Origin: Gracilaria vermiculophylla | Lineage: Eukaryota; Rhodophyta; Florideophyceae; Gracilariales; Gracilariaceae | NCBI GenBank assembly: GCA_019155205.2 | Contig: JAHNZQ020000092.1 | Span: 1,112,207 to 1,176,206, forward strand | DNA: 64,000 nt | Direction: 5' to 3' | Shown: piece by piece, positions 1 through 11,394 of the stretch | Layout of the letters: each line of letters begins with the position of its first letter | Numbering within the stretch: the first letter of the stretch is position 1 | Translations under genes and position numbers: made by a program | Notes under the pieces: model-generated | Databases searched by the model: none | Told to the model about the DNA's origin: nothing | The model's input: only the letters and a program-made list of their open reading frames with translations

Positions 1-2
1 GC

Positions 3-299
3 CCTCGATCTTACAAATCGGCTTCGCCGTGGCACGCCCAGAGTGGCTCTGTTTGCTTTGCTACCCTAGAAGGGGAAGATCCCGAACGTCTTCGTGGTGT
101 TTTCCCGCCTTTGGCGTTGCACTACAACGTACTCGAAATAAGTGAAGTCCTATCATACGTTGCTCTTTCTCGCTTCCTGAAAAGCATGCCTGAGGATAAG
201 TTCAACTCTGTCATAGGTTCGTTTTCTGCCTCCGAGGGTAAACATATGAGTCAATCTGATGCAAGGTATTCCATACTGAGGTTCTTTGCCACATAGGAG
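3..299 (+). other. Open frame running in from the left edge, unidentified
   Basis: An open frame enters from the left edge and continues for about 98 codons to a TAG near 297. I recognise no domain. A shorter, degenerate stretch at about 24840-24930 resembles nucleotides 65-115 here (GAACGTCTTCGTGG-like core followed by TTTTCCCGC), which suggests this is part of a dispersed repeat rather than a host gene. The 5' part lies outside the window, so it cannot be classified. Confidence 0.2.
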
Positions 300-2693
300 A
301 CGAGTACGAATTCCATTTCATTGATATGCGGTACCAAACAAAGGATTGGTGAGACAGAGATTGCTCATTCCACTCGTTTGAACAAATCGTTTTCCCGTTA
401 AACATCTGGGTTCATTGCTTTCGAGCGCTACACTATGTATGTGAAGGATTTTGATTCCGAAATCATGGTTTTGGTATTTCGAAATCACGAAGAGAAATGG
501 AAAGCTACGTATCGAGAGTTGGTGTAATTCGCCTGAACCGAAGGCGACACTTTTCGAGTGTCAAACGTGTACCTCTGATCTTCTTGGACTCTGTTCGTTG
601 AAGGTTTCTCTCTATCTCTATCTCTTTCGAGGCAGAGAGTGGCGCCGTAGAGCGCCGAGACCGTTTAGTTGGTTGAAGATTACATTTTCTATTTGCTGAC
701 TCCGGAATGCAGTCCACGGTCCAAGTATTGATTTAGACCTTATACTATATGCTTCCACTTGTTGGGTTCATTCAAAATCGCAAGCATATGCGTCTCCGGC
801 ATCTCACTATTTATTTCTAGGAGGACTCAATATCAAGCTGCACGCTAAGCCATACCGTGGTAGCAAAAGCCACTACCGCAGTAGAAAGCTTGGTCCATCA
901 ACCTGTGCAGTGTGCTACGGGGTGACACACACAACACCGGCGCGCAACTTCCGTGTTAAGTACCGTTGAAAAATCCTCAAACGATATGAGAATCTTCCTG
1001 AGAGTGTAAATTTTTACCTTCCAAGCTCCCACTACGAAAACTCGAAGGTTCGTGAGAGTCCTATTTCGAGCAGAATGGCATTCTACTTGCAAAGAGATAC
1101 AATCCCCTCTCTTGGAAAAGAGCTAGACCGCTCTCAGTAATCTTTATCGATCCATGAAAACTAGTTTTTGGAGTGTACTCATCTGGAAAGACATTCTTCG
1201 AGGCGGACTTGAAAACTCCCGAGGCCACCATGCTTCATACCTTACTCAAGATGCCGTCAGAGAGAACCACTTAAACAGGCGTGAGCTAAAACCAGTTACT
1301 GGTTTTGCCTTATCCATGGATACGGTCCTGTAGTCTCCGCAACCAGAATCGCGCTATGGTAATGGCCATGAAAGAATTTAAGGTTTACACGTAGACGATG
1401 ACCTCTTCAACACGGTTATGATTTTGGTAGCCGTTTTTCTATGATATAGAAGCTCCTATGAGCTGGATTATTTCTAGATTGATAGCAATTGCATGGGAGA
1501 TTGCATTCTCTGAGGCCTCTGGATGCACTCGGCGGATGCCAGCAGTATCCCTCATCGTACCTCCGGTAATATTTTTTGGTTGTAAGACTTGTCATTTTCT
1601 TAATAGAACTAGATTTTGTGGTTTGCGAAATATTCCCTGCATCGGTCATTTTCGGAACCTTTGACAGCACGCACTAGTATATGGTGAAAAATCAAGTCAT
1701 TTCACCAAACCTATTCATTTGCTCATAACGCTTCCAAAAATAATCATTATTTCATTTGAGGCACTGAAGATTATCACTAATTTTGGTCCTTGAAGAAGAA
1801 ACAGCACACAATCGCAAATCTAAAATGCGATGCGTCAAGCCAAAAACATGGAAGGATTCACTGGAAGAAGAATAGAATACATAAATGTAAAAAATAAGCC
1901 ATACATCGAAATGTTTTTTGGAATTTACCTTCAGAAGATGTTTTATAAACTCAAACTCAGACATTTTCCAACGTTCCTCCGCAACTGCTATCTCAACATG
2001 CTACAAGATTTTTCACAGATTCCGTGTGGCTCCTTTGGGGAGATATTTGCAACAAGATATAAAAGCGATCCAGAAATTGACAATACGTCCATGGTGCAGA
2101 AGCGTTACGAGGCACTTTGTATGGAATCGAGCATGTATAGTTCAAAATACTCAATTTCATTTATTCGGACGCAAATATGTCCACTTATTTGTATTTGATG
2201 CTCCCAGTTATACGAAATAGTGAGCCATTAGAATCTGAAGGTTCTGCGCCGACTGTTGTGGGTAGAGTTTCGAAAAAATGAGTAATGGATTTTTTTCGTG
2301 TGGATAAGTGCGTTGGTAACCTTCACGGGACCACCATGCATTCAGCTTTAGGCGGAAATTGAAACTATTTAAAAAGTCATTGTTCGAAGAAAACCTCTCA
2401 AGAAGGCCACGTTCATCGGCCGTTCAGACTTCCATCGATTATAGCAGTCCAACTACGTTCACCAATTCTTCAGTTGTTTTCAGTATGTTATCTACATCTT
2501 TTTATTGTACCTCAAACAGAGGATACCTCTCGCATATCTAGATATCATATTTTTTCAAATATTTTAAGCATCCATCCCAGTCGTGTGCGAGAGGTCATTA
2601 CTCTATTGCGTAACCTAGGTATTGTTTTAGAACTTCGGGACTACCAACGATCCACAGATAATCTTAAAATATTTTTTGTACTTCATCCATCGT
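300..2693. other. No recognisable gene
   Basis: Only short, overlapping open frames are present (longest about 122 codons at 1830-2198) and none shows a motif or domain I recognise. Composition is AT-rich and similar to the other inter-island stretches. It probably consists of decayed repeat sequence. Confidence 0.4.
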
Positions 2694-2698
2694 GGAGC

Positions 2699-3081
2699 TA
2701 TGGAATGTACGGAGTACCTACCGACAGTCCATGCACTAGTGCAAGTGTCAGTCTCAATGAGAGCGTGCTGAGGTGCAGAACGCAGTTGTCAGCCGCAGAG
2801 CCCGTACGTAATCGTGCCAAGTAGTACGTGTTCATGCGCCGTACCCAAGCTGACAACACGCAATAGGTGTACGCAATAACTGACACGACCGCATTGGAAT
2901 ACAATAATTTGGACTACGGGAGAGGAGAAGCGCCGTCCGGCTGGGGTATAAAAGGGTCGAGCTAGCGTACGATAGAAGTAGTAGAGACAAGGGAAGGGGC
3001 GCTTAGACAGCAAACTCGCCGGCCTCGCGAGCTTAAACGAACAACACTTTTGGCAACGGACTTCCATTCGTAACTTTAATT
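2699..3081 (+). repeat. Copia LTR copy A (5' LTR)
   Basis: 383 bp. Ends were set from 5-bp flanking matches and from the primer-binding site that begins at 3082. The preceding bases 2694-2698 are GGAGC, which recur immediately after LTR copy C at 13031-13035, not after the element's own 3' LTR. It differs from copy C at about five positions. It carries an intact TATA box at 2947-2954. The terminal dinucleotides are not the usual TG...CA, so the ends carry an uncertainty of a few bases. Confidence 0.85.
2947..2954 (+). promoter_or_regulatory. LTR TATA box
   Basis: TATAAAAG lies in a GC-rich surrounding within the LTR, the expected place of the U3 promoter. The same motif is intact in LTR copy C (12896-12903) but is changed to AATAAAAG in copy B, so the 3' LTR has probably lost its promoter. 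Confidence 0.6.
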
Positions 3082-3094
3082 GTTATGGGCCCAG
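3082..3094 (+). other. Primer-binding site for half tRNA-iMet
   Basis: GTTATGGGCCCAG directly follows the 5' LTR. It is complementary to the anticodon stem-loop of eukaryotic initiator tRNA-Met, the primer site used by Drosophila copia. The ATG complementary to the CAU anticodon is at 3085 and is in frame with gag. Confidence 0.8.
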
Positions 3095-3947
3095 AGAGCT
3101 CTAATGGCCTACCGTTAAGGCCGCGATTTTCTTGGGACATACGAACTGTTCCATAGACAGACGGTCGTGGCAATCAGAAGCAGTACGCGGAAGCAGTTTC
3201 TTTATGGCAAGCATTTCAAGACACACTGGCTGATTCGAACAGTTATAAGGTTTTGAAGCAGGCTAGGGGAATACTGTTGCAGTCGCAACTGTATGGCAGA
3301 GCAATGGATCTATGTAAGGCGATACCAGAGGCAACGACTCGCTCAGATCAAGGAGCAAAAGCTGTCGTGGACGCTTTGTACAAGAGAGACCCCTTGGCAG
3401 TAGTTTCCGACGTGTTCCAAGACTTTTTGTCACTGCTCAACACCAAGAGAAACCACAACGAGAGCTGCAAGAACTTCGAATCCAGGTTTCAGGCACAGGT
3501 GTCCAGGATGAACGCACACGGATCTGAAGCCAAGCTGTCAGAACGACTCGTAGCATTTGCACTCCTCGCAAATGCAGACGTGGACAGTAACCAGAAAGTG
3601 TCCGTGTTGGCAAATGCGGCACCAAGGAGCTCCGAATTGGCCTCAACATCCAGCATCAGTGACTACATTAAGGTCGTTTCGTACGAAGCCATCGCATCGG
3701 TCCTCCGACAGTGCGAAAAGATGAAGGGTCATAACAGCGAGTGTCCAAGTCACTATCAGCAAGTTCAGCTCACCATCCGACGTGCTCAAATAACCATGGC
3801 TCAGGTTCTCACAAGGGTGGCACTAGACCCCGAAGAGCTCCTGAGCAACTCGCCAAGCTGAAGAGCCAGACCAAGTGCCGTAAGTGCAAGAAGTGGGGCC
3901 ATTGGAAGTACGATCACAACGAAGACGGGACTCTGAAGCCGGGGTGA
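3085..3947 (+). pseudogene. Copia gag with CCHC zinc knuckle
   Basis: The frame opens at ATG 3085 inside the primer-binding site, has one TAG at 3154 and then continues to 3861 as a mainly helical gag-like protein of the copia capsid type. The zinc knuckle, C-x2-C-x4-H-x4-H at about 3878-3920, lies in another frame, so at least one indel separates it from the capsid part. Gag would package element RNA in cytoplasmic particles. With a stop and a frameshift this copy cannot make full-length Gag unless the stop is read through. Confidence 0.7.
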
Positions 3948-5269
3948 TGGCATTAGACGCCCCAGTGGGCAGAGACGAGAACAACGAGAACGTTCTTACG
4001 TTCCACATGGCTAAACTGCGATCAGTGGACGGAGCTGCAGCTACCTTCGACACACCAATCGGGCCGCTCCAGAACGACGGGGCACCATATAGTGGGATCG
4101 GATTCACAGAACTGCGTCTCATAGCAAAGATGGTCTGCCCACAATGAAATGGAGAGCTGGAACCTTTGCTAGAAGCCATGGCGGATCGGCCCTATTGGCA
4201 ATACGGCAGAGGAGCGCACAGCAGTCAGGCAAAGGAGATCCTGGGCTCTGTAGTGCTCGAAACCAAGACGGATCAAGGCAATCTGGTGAAAATCAGCCAC
4301 TTGGTCATCGAGGGTTCATCTCAGTGGGTGATGGGGCGTAATGTAACAAAACATTGCGACATCCTCCACGCGAACCAGAACAAATTGGTCTTACCGTCTG
4401 ACGCTAATGGAAATCCTCAAGACAGTATCACACTGGTGGATCACGATATGCACACGTATATCGCGCACTCGTTGTTCACGTTTCACGCCAGAGAATTTAG
4501 CGATCAGAACAGGTACACCATGATTTGCGCCTCAGCTCGCATAGAAGGCGAAACTGAGAAGAAACCGTGGAGTTTTCTGCAGCACATCGTAGAAAAGGTC
4601 CACAAACATGTGTGCGGGCACTCTACGTACACAGATATCAAGGTACTACTGGAACGCAACGAGCTGTGGGACCTGCATGTGGACAGTTACCTGTAGTCTG
4701 TACTGGAAAGATGCACGTCATGTCAGGCAGCTGCAAAGCCCACCGGATGCCGGAAGGTGTCGTTGAGCGCCATGACTAGGTCTTTTAACAAGCTCATGTG
4801 TATCGACCACATGTTTTTGGACAAGTATTGCGTTATGCACATCATGGACTCTGCTTTGCGCTACTCCGTCGAAGCCGTCGTCGAAGACACATCGATGGCT
4901 CGTGCTATTCCGGTAGTTGATGCGCACTGGATCACCCCTTTCTGGAATCCAGAGGAAGTAGCGTATGACAAGGCATTTGACAATAATCTATTCCGAACAT
5001 ATCTCAAGGACCAAGGTATCGAGGGCAGGGCACTATCGCCGCGCTGGCACAACAAGAATGTGCTAGAATCCAAGCACAGCATCATCCGAGATGTATTCAT
5101 TCGGCTGCAGCACGGGAGCAAAGACAAACAAAAGCAATGGACTGACATCTGGAACATTCAACAAGCCATCAGAATTTCAACGATCTCTACGGTAGCGATG
5201 TATTTTCGGCTCAAGAGTTGGCGAAGGGATAGGCCAGACCCATTGAACCAGGAGCCATGCCGAAGTTAG
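3948..5269 (+). pseudogene. Copia protease and integrase
   Basis: One frame with in-frame stops at 4145 and 4694. The protease shows an aspartic-protease-like core (NDGAPYSGIG at about 4072-4101) and a downstream QWVMGRN block. The integrase begins with an HHCC zinc finger: two His in the EKVHKH...GH region near 4600 and the Cys pair of ERCTSC near 4715. The catalytic core follows, with an Asp in the CIDHMFLD block (about 4800), an Asp in the FDNNLF region (about 4970) and the Glu of NVLESKH (about 5070), fitting a D,D-35-E arrangement. Its role is cleavage of the polyprotein and insertion of the cDNA. The next module is entered by a 13-bp overlap at 5257-5269 and a change of frame. Confidence 0.75.
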
Positions 5270-7584
5270 TTCCTCAGGACCTGGTCGACGCACATCAGAC
5301 TCTTTTGGCCAGACGCAAGCTTACTCTCATTCTCCGCTCAAATTCTGTCGAGGAAATTCCGATTGAAGTCGGAGATATGTTGCAGATCTTTGTCGAGGAC
5401 GGAAATGCCATGCGGGGTAGGTGGTCGCTGAACAAGCCCGTATTGTCATTTGACGTCACCAGTCGAACTATTACCGTACCTAGCTCCAAGGGGAAGCCGG
5501 TTTCCGCTGCTATTGAGGATGTCAGGCCAGGTATCCGTGACAATGAGCTAGCAACCGCTGTGAAAGAAGCTATTGACGAACTAGACAGAAACATCGAGGA
5601 AGTCCTAGACTAGTCTTATACCGTAAGTACCGACACCGAGGACGAGTTCCATGACAGAAGCGTGGATCATGCGCAACCCAGAGAGGATGAAGTGGAAAGC
5701 CTGGGAACCAATCTACCCAGCGTACGTGATAGGATCGAAGTGTACTGGCCTCTTGATAAGCAGTTCTATCACGGCACCGTACACTCTTACGATGAGGAGA
5801 ATGGAAAGTACGAGGTTCACTATTCCGACGGTGACAAAGAGAAACTAACGCTAGAGAACGAAGTGTGGAATTATATTACCAACGAGCCAAATCTAGAACA
5901 ACAGGAACAGGTTGTGAGTGCCGGAGAAGTTCAGCTCTCACCAGGACAGGAGCTTCAGAGCACCGAGAAGCAGTTGATTGAGGTGTACCACCGCGCTTTT
6001 GGAACTACTGAGTTCATGCTACACGAAACACAAGGACTACCACCGTTCGCCGCGCAGAACGCCTACGACAAACAAGAAAGGTCCTTCAAGAAGATAATGA
6101 GGGACGTACCGGTTTCTGAGGTTCCGATCCACGCTAACATCGTAACCAGCCACGTGTTTTACAAAGTCAAGCAGTGTGATGACGACTCTCTCACCCTAAA
6201 GGCTCGTATCGCAGTACACGGTAATAGAGATCAAGATAAAGACAGCCTGAAGACGGACTCCGCCACATGTCCGATTATTGGACTTCGCATTCTACTGTCT
6301 CTGTCAACGATCTTTTGCTGGACCTTGTCAAAAATTGACTTCAAGAGTGCATTCTTGCAAACTGAGGCCCACAGAGACGTCTACATGGTGCCACCACGAG
6401 AATGTAAAACATGCCACCGTCACTACTGGCTACTATTATCAGCTGCGTATGGACTGGCCAATGCTGTAGCGAAGTGGCAGCAGTTGAGTGACAACGTGCT
6501 CCGACAGTTTGGTTTCCTCCAGCTCATATATGTACCGCAGTTGTTTTACTTGAAGAGGTCGGGGAAGTTTGTTGTCGCTGCAGTCAAAGTCGTGGACGAT
6601 ATCATGCTCGGAGGTGGAAGGAGCCAACTCACCAAAGTTATCGAAGATATCAGGAAGAATCAAAAACTTGGAACTATCGTTTATGGTCCGGGTGAAATTC
6701 ATTTTTATGGCTTGATGATCACTCAGCACGACGACATGACCATCGGCATCCATGGAGACGATAAGATGCAAAGATATCTAGCTCCAACGATCAGCCGAAC
6801 CAGACGAAAGCAGTATGACTCAGCGCTGAACAGCATAGAGATGAAGGGGTTTAGGTCACTTAACAGCAGCATAGGTTGGTTAGGAATCGCAGCCTCTCCG
6901 TTCTGCGCTTTTGTGGCAAGTTATCTTCAGCAGAAGGGACCTACTCCGTTGATGAAGGACCTGATTACACAGGTGAATCTCCAAAGGGATCTGAAGACGA
7001 AGAGAACTTCGCTAAGATTTGTTAGACCAACCCAGAAGGCGAAGTATAAAGTTTCTGTGGTCTTGTTCGCCGATGCAAGCAGGACAGAGGACCATGGACA
7101 TCTTAGTTACGTTGCCGGACTGCTGTTTGGCAGACTGGCAATGGACTCGGTCATCCACATTGTTACGTGGAGTTCGCACAAGTCCAGGCGCCCGGTTATG
7201 TCAATTGGATCCGCAGAAACACTTGCAGCCGGAGAAGCCATAGATCAAGGCTAAGTCTTGGCGAAGGCCTTTCGCCAGCTATTAGGTATCCAAGAGGGAC
7301 TTTGGATCATTGTGGACTCTAAGGACCTTTATGGGACACTGTCAACTTGCCATAACGCTGCCAATCGTTCCATTCGCGGAGATGTCGCGGTCATTCGGTA
7401 CGAATTTGAGACTCGTAACATTGATCGCATGATCTGCATCCCTGGGAAGCAGAACCTAGCAGACCCGATTACAAAGACGGACAGTCCGATTAGCACTTGT
7501 CTGGAACTGACACTTTATGAAGACAAGCTTTGTTTGGATTTCAAGGACGCGTTGAACAATAACTCAAACAAGTCTACTGCTTGA
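5257..7584 (+). pseudogene. Copia Tudor-like module, reverse transcriptase and RNase H
   Basis: From 5662 the frame holds a Tudor-like module (residues 21-70, nt 5722-5871), then the copia reverse transcriptase with KARIAVHG-like palm start, IDFKSAFLQ (first catalytic Asp) and the KVVDDIMLGG box in place of the usual YVDD. RNase H follows from about 7040 with FADAS and the VDSKDLY block and ends at 7582. A single TAA at 7252 interrupts RNase H. The stretch 5257-5613 upstream is a separate open piece that probably forms the integrase C-terminus. The polymerase copies element RNA into DNA. Apart from the stops the domain is well preserved, which argues for a young element. Confidence 0.85.
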
Positions 7585-7595
7585 TTGGCTTTCTC

Positions 7596-7606
7596 AGAGG
7601 GATGAG
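7596..7606 (+). other. Copia polypurine tract
   Basis: AGAGGGATGAG directly precedes the 3' LTR, the expected place and composition of the plus-strand primer. Confidence 0.55.
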
Positions 7607-7987
7607 TATGGAATGTAGGGAGTACCTACCGACAGTCCAGGCACTAGTGCAAGTGTCAGTCTCAATGAGAGTGTGCTGAGGTGCAGAACGCAGTTGTCAG
7701 CCGCAGAGCTCGTACGTAATCGTGCCAAGTAGTAAGTGTTCATGCGCCGTGCCCAAGCTGACAACACGCAATAAGTGTACGCAATAACTGACACGACCGC
7801 ATTGGAATGCAATAATAATTTGGACTACGGGAGAGGAGAAGCGCCGTCCGGCTAGGGAATAAAAGGGTCGAGCTAGCGTACGATAGAAGTTGTAGAAACA
7901 AGGGGCACGTAGACAATCAACTCGCCGGAATCCCGAGCGTAAACGAACAAAACTTGTGTCAACGGACTTCCATTCGTATTTATAATT
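7607..7987 (+). repeat. Copia LTR copy B (3' LTR)
   Basis: 381 bp, about 25 differences from copies A and C including a 3-bp insertion, a small deletion near 7900 and a damaged TATA box. It is followed by GAATG (7988-7992), which is also the pentamer in front of LTR copy C (12643-12647). Confidence 0.85.
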
Positions 7988-7992
7988 GAATG

Positions 7993-8187
7993 ACAATTGT
8001 CCGTGGCTTTGCAGTCTGTTGCTCTTACGTACGTGTTTATCCAGCCCAGAACGTTTTGCTATCAGTGTATTAATATTTGATTATGAAGCTCTGGTTAGTG
8101 TGCCTACATTTTGAGACACCGCCAAGCATTTGAACCGTATCCAGCAAACGGTAAAGAACCTCAAAAAATATATAAACATACCAAGGA
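7993..8187. other. No recognisable gene
   Basis: AT-rich sequence between the copia element and the first tandem array. No motif seen. Confidence 0.4.
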
Positions 8188-8488
8188 AACGATTTCATAG
8201 AAACAAAACAGCTTTAAATAATCAAGATATTGCTTATTTACAGAAAATCATTGTTATGTATTGTATTACAGATATATGTATTGTATGTGAACGTTTTAAT
8301 AAATCTAAAACAGCTTTAAATAATCAATACATTGCTTATTGTTAGACGATCATTGATATGTAATGTATCACAGAAAGATGTAGTGTGCATAAACGTTTTT
8401 ACGGAAGTAAAACGGCTTTAAATAATCAACACAGGGCTTATTTAGACCATTATTGATATGTAATGTATCACAGATAGATTTATTGCGC
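8188..8488 (+). repeat. Tandem repeat, three units of about 100 bp
   Basis: Units start at 8188, 8290 and 8392, each with AACG, then an AACAGCTTTAAATAATCAA-like core, then a TGTATTACAGATA-like tail. Units are diverged (roughly 70-80% alike by eye), so the array is old. Confidence 0.75.
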
Positions 8489-9540
8489 TACACACATTCT
8501 CCAACACAGACTACGAGCTTCATTGTCTTCAACAATGTCCGTTGCCATATGCGTGGACATTCTTGAAGAAAGTGTAGCTCTTGGGCTGTGTTCAATAACG
8601 TGCGTAGCGCAACACATTTAGCTGTGTTACGACTAACTTTTATTTACAACCAAGACAAAGTTGGATACTTTGGCTCGAAATCAAATTCCGAAACAGATGA
8701 ACCATCTTCACTTGGTTCTTCTGAACTGGAACAAGAAGGAGAACCCCCAAGCGATATGGTAAGCAAACTGTTAGAATGTTCTATACAGCTTGCCGTTTGT
8801 TCGGAAGCTTGCGGATTTTCCGGGGTATGCGGAACTTCCGAAATGTCCGGAACATCCAAATCGCTAAAACTCTCCGCAGCCGCGCTCACGACGTCCTCGC
8901 CGCCTATTGCGTGTTTTTGTTAAACTTTGAAATTGATGCCGAAGCCGCCGCAGAGAACGACGCAGAAAATGAAGTTTCTCCTTTTTGGCGTCAGGAGCGC
9001 TTTTAAAGCAAAAACAGGTTGACATCTTGAAAAAAAATGTTAACGGTTGAAGGAGGTTGTTTTGTTTGTAGGTGGGGACGTCCCTAAGCAGTACAGAACT
9101 TTATGCACGCAATGGGGTCGGGCGAAAAGTTTTTGCAGCGTCGACACACAATGGGCAACTATTTAAGTTGTAGACCAAAGACTTGAACTGCAACGAATTT
9201 AAACTACACAGAAAATGAATTATTACTAATTGAATGCTTGCTTCACTTGTGCTCACCTTTCAAATTACAAACTGTTGCATTTAAACATGTGCTCAATGCA
9301 TTCATCATTCATGGAAGACGTTGAATGCACTGTAGCTCGTAATTAAGTTGGCCCAGCGTTGTAGCGGTGACATGTAATTCTTTTATAACAACTGTTGCAT
9401 CAAGTCTCAGTTTTATTTGCTGCGCATTATTTTCAAAGCTCCAGCAGCCGCGCGCTGCCGTCACGCTATCAATTCGTAGATACACATTGCTATATCACTA
9501 ATCACCTCCCACTTTGCGTCATATACGGCACCACGCTCGG
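8489..9540. other. No supported gene; acidic open frame on the minus strand
   Basis: A minus-strand frame at 8644-8889 encodes an 81-residue Ser/Glu/Asp-rich segment that stays open a little upstream in a second frame. It resembles the acidic N-terminus of some transposases, but no catalytic motif follows, so I do not call a gene. The rest of the interval shows nothing. Confidence 0.3.
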
Positions 9541-9780
9541 CTGTGAGACGCGTAATCTTGCTCTGAGAAGCGTTACATTGCTCTGAGAAGCGTCACAATG
9601 CTGTGAGAAGCGTCACCTCGCTCTGAGACGCATCACCTCGCTCTGGGACGCGTCATCTCGCTCTGGGACGCGTCACCTCGCTCTGGGACGCGTCACCTCG
9701 CTCTGAGACGCGTCACATGGCTCTGACACGCGTCACATTGCTTTCTAAAGCGTCACATTGCTTTCTAAAGCGTCACATTG
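9541..9780 (+). repeat. 20-bp minisatellite, exactly 12 units
   Basis: Twelve consecutive 20-mers of the form CTCTGRGACGCGTCACNTNG fill 9541-9780 with no phase slip. Inner units (9641-9700) are almost identical, outer ones are diverged, and the last two are a TTTCTAAA variant. The unit carries the palindrome ACGCGT in most copies. Confidence 0.95.
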
Positions 9781-10771
9781 TCCCATCGTTCCATCACAAC
9801 ATGTGCTTTACGGCATCGCGGCACCCAATGTAAAAATCCTTTGCTTATACCATGTGTATACATATTTTGAAACCAAGTCGCGTTGCGCAGAACAGCCTTC
9901 TGCTGTATAACAGAAAAAACACGGCACCGTAAACTATACTACAAGCGCTCCACATTAGATTTCTTTTCTACGCTGCATAGCGCCCAACGTTGTTGTTTTG
10001 CACCAAGGATGCACTCAACGCTTATGCTTTGCACACCAGCGTTGATATCAAGGAGGCGGTAGAATCTACGCTCAAAAATCTTAACTATCATTGTTTCCAG
10101 CCGCAGTTGAAAAAGAGAATCACGTTATGGGAATCGCGTTGAATGCCAATTCGAATGATTCTTGGTGCAACGTATAGCAAGAGCCATCCACGGGCGCCAT
10201 TACAGTGTTCTGTGGTGAAACGTCTGAGTAAGAAGTAAACTGAGTGTTTTTTGGTTGTTGCCACATTTGGCTTGATCATGACTGTCCTCCGATATAAAAC
10301 CGTCTCAATGCTCATTGCTTATAGCTGTTGTGCAAAGCATTTTGCAGAGCGTTGTTTTTGTTGAGGTTTTTTTTGTCGTCCTCAACCTGCTATCTCTTTG
10401 TGTCTCGGAAATTATTGGTTTGTTCAATCCACGCGCTGCGGTGTGCATTTTGTTTTCCTCCCACCCATCCGTGTGAGGATCCAGACCCTCCTGGGCTTGT
10501 CTGGTTGCGATTAATTCGTAATAGTAATAGTAACACAGTCAATTCCGTACAACACCACTATCAGAAAACCACTGCTAAATTATTTTGCACGATAAATGAT
10601 TCTCCAAAATACGTATACGACATTCGGTACATATTGTTCTGTTATTGTTTTTCAGCCAGTAGCAAATGCTTAGTGGTTTTCTACTTCGTGAGGCTGGTTG
10701 TCAGTACATGTTTGCAAGAGAAACAATTGTTTACAAACACGTTTTCTAAACCAAACGTATTTATCTGTTCG
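9781..10771. other. No recognisable gene
   Basis: Contains only chance open frames (longest 170 codons at 10328-10840, which runs into the TRIM element). No motif or domain seen. Confidence 0.4.
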
Positions 10772-11080
10772 TGTTGGAAAACAGATGAGCTATTTGCACT
10801 ATACTCTCTTGTGACACAGGGCGCACAGTTCACCATTTGAACTATCAACACGCCCCCTCGTCCTGTACTTCCTTACAGAACGAGACCTCGAGCTTACAGT
10901 ACCCAATCTTCACTACAGCTGTACACCTGTACAATTTCTCAGGCTCAGATCACTTCTGGGGGTCGAACCCAGGGTCCTAGCGTTTAGCTGGGCCCATAAT
11001 CTGTTAGAAAACAGATGAGCTATTTGCACTATACTCTCTTGTGACACAGGGCGCATAGTTCATCATTTGAACTATCAACA
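10772..11080 (-). mobile_element. TRIM/SMART-like miniature LTR retrotransposon, copy 1
   Basis: 309 bp. Two 79-bp direct terminal repeats (10772-10850 and 11002-11080) begin TGTT and end AACA on the minus strand. Immediately inside the 5' repeat (minus-strand sense) is a near match to the tRNA-iMet half-tRNA primer site (10987-11001, GATTATGGGCCCAGC). A purine-rich tract abuts the other repeat. The flanking pentamer GTTCG occurs at 10767-10771 and at 11081-11085, a perfect 5-bp target duplication. There is no coding capacity, so the element must use enzymes from another element; the shared primer site points to a copia family. Confidence 0.9.
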
Positions 11081-11203
11081 GTTCGACTTCCATGTTTGCC
11101 GACATGAAAATATGGATTTGACTGAAATTCGAATACGTTTGAGCGCAGCGTTTGTGCGCAGGGTTTGTTTTGTTGACAATGTTGGTGGATAACGACTTCA
11201 ATA

Positions 11204-11294
11204 TTGCACGGTTTGGGACGGTTTTGGACGGTTTAGAACGGTTTAGGACGGTTTCGGACGGTTTCGGACTGTTTCGGACGGTTTTAGACAGTTG
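11204..11294 (+). repeat. Short tandem repeat, GGACGGTTT-type
   Basis: About eight units of 10-11 bp of the form GGACGGTTTN, slightly diverged. Confidence 0.8.
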
Positions 11295-11394
11295 GGTGGG
11301 ATGGCTAGAAACGGGTTGCAACAATTCGCAGCAGTATACTTTAGTACAGTAAGTCTCACAAATTTGTGATGTGTTGTGATTTGTGCGGCTCTCG

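Larger units (their letters stand above)
2699..7987 (+). mobile_element. Ty1/copia LTR retrotransposon, recently active but inactivated
   Basis: Full-length copia-order element: LTR (2699-3081), primer-binding site complementary to the anticodon arm of initiator tRNA-Met, gag with zinc knuckle, protease, integrase, Tudor-like module, reverse transcriptase, RNase H, polypurine tract, LTR (7607-7987). Integrase lies before reverse transcriptase, which defines the copia order. The half-tRNA primer is the strategy known from Drosophila copia and Ty5. Damage is light: single in-frame stops at 3154, 4145, 4694 and 7252 plus frame changes near 3860 and 5260. The two LTRs differ at roughly 25 positions, so this pair is not a fresh insertion; a third LTR at 12648 is much closer to the 5' LTR. 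Red-algal relatives (PyRE/GalEa group) are a plausible home, but I could not test this. Confidence 0.9.

Noticed and set aside
8644..8889. An acidic 81-codon minus-strand frame, perhaps a transposase N-terminus.
   Set aside because: No DNA-binding or catalytic motif in the surrounding 1 kb.
9541..9780. CRISPR-like regular array.
   Set aside because: Units are contiguous 20-mers without spacers in a eukaryotic context.
10955..11001. A possible tRNA gene, because a T-arm-like GGTTCGA and an anticodon-arm-like stretch occur together on the minus strand.
   Set aside because: No acceptor stem or D-arm can be formed, and the anticodon-arm match is the primer-binding site of the TRIM element.
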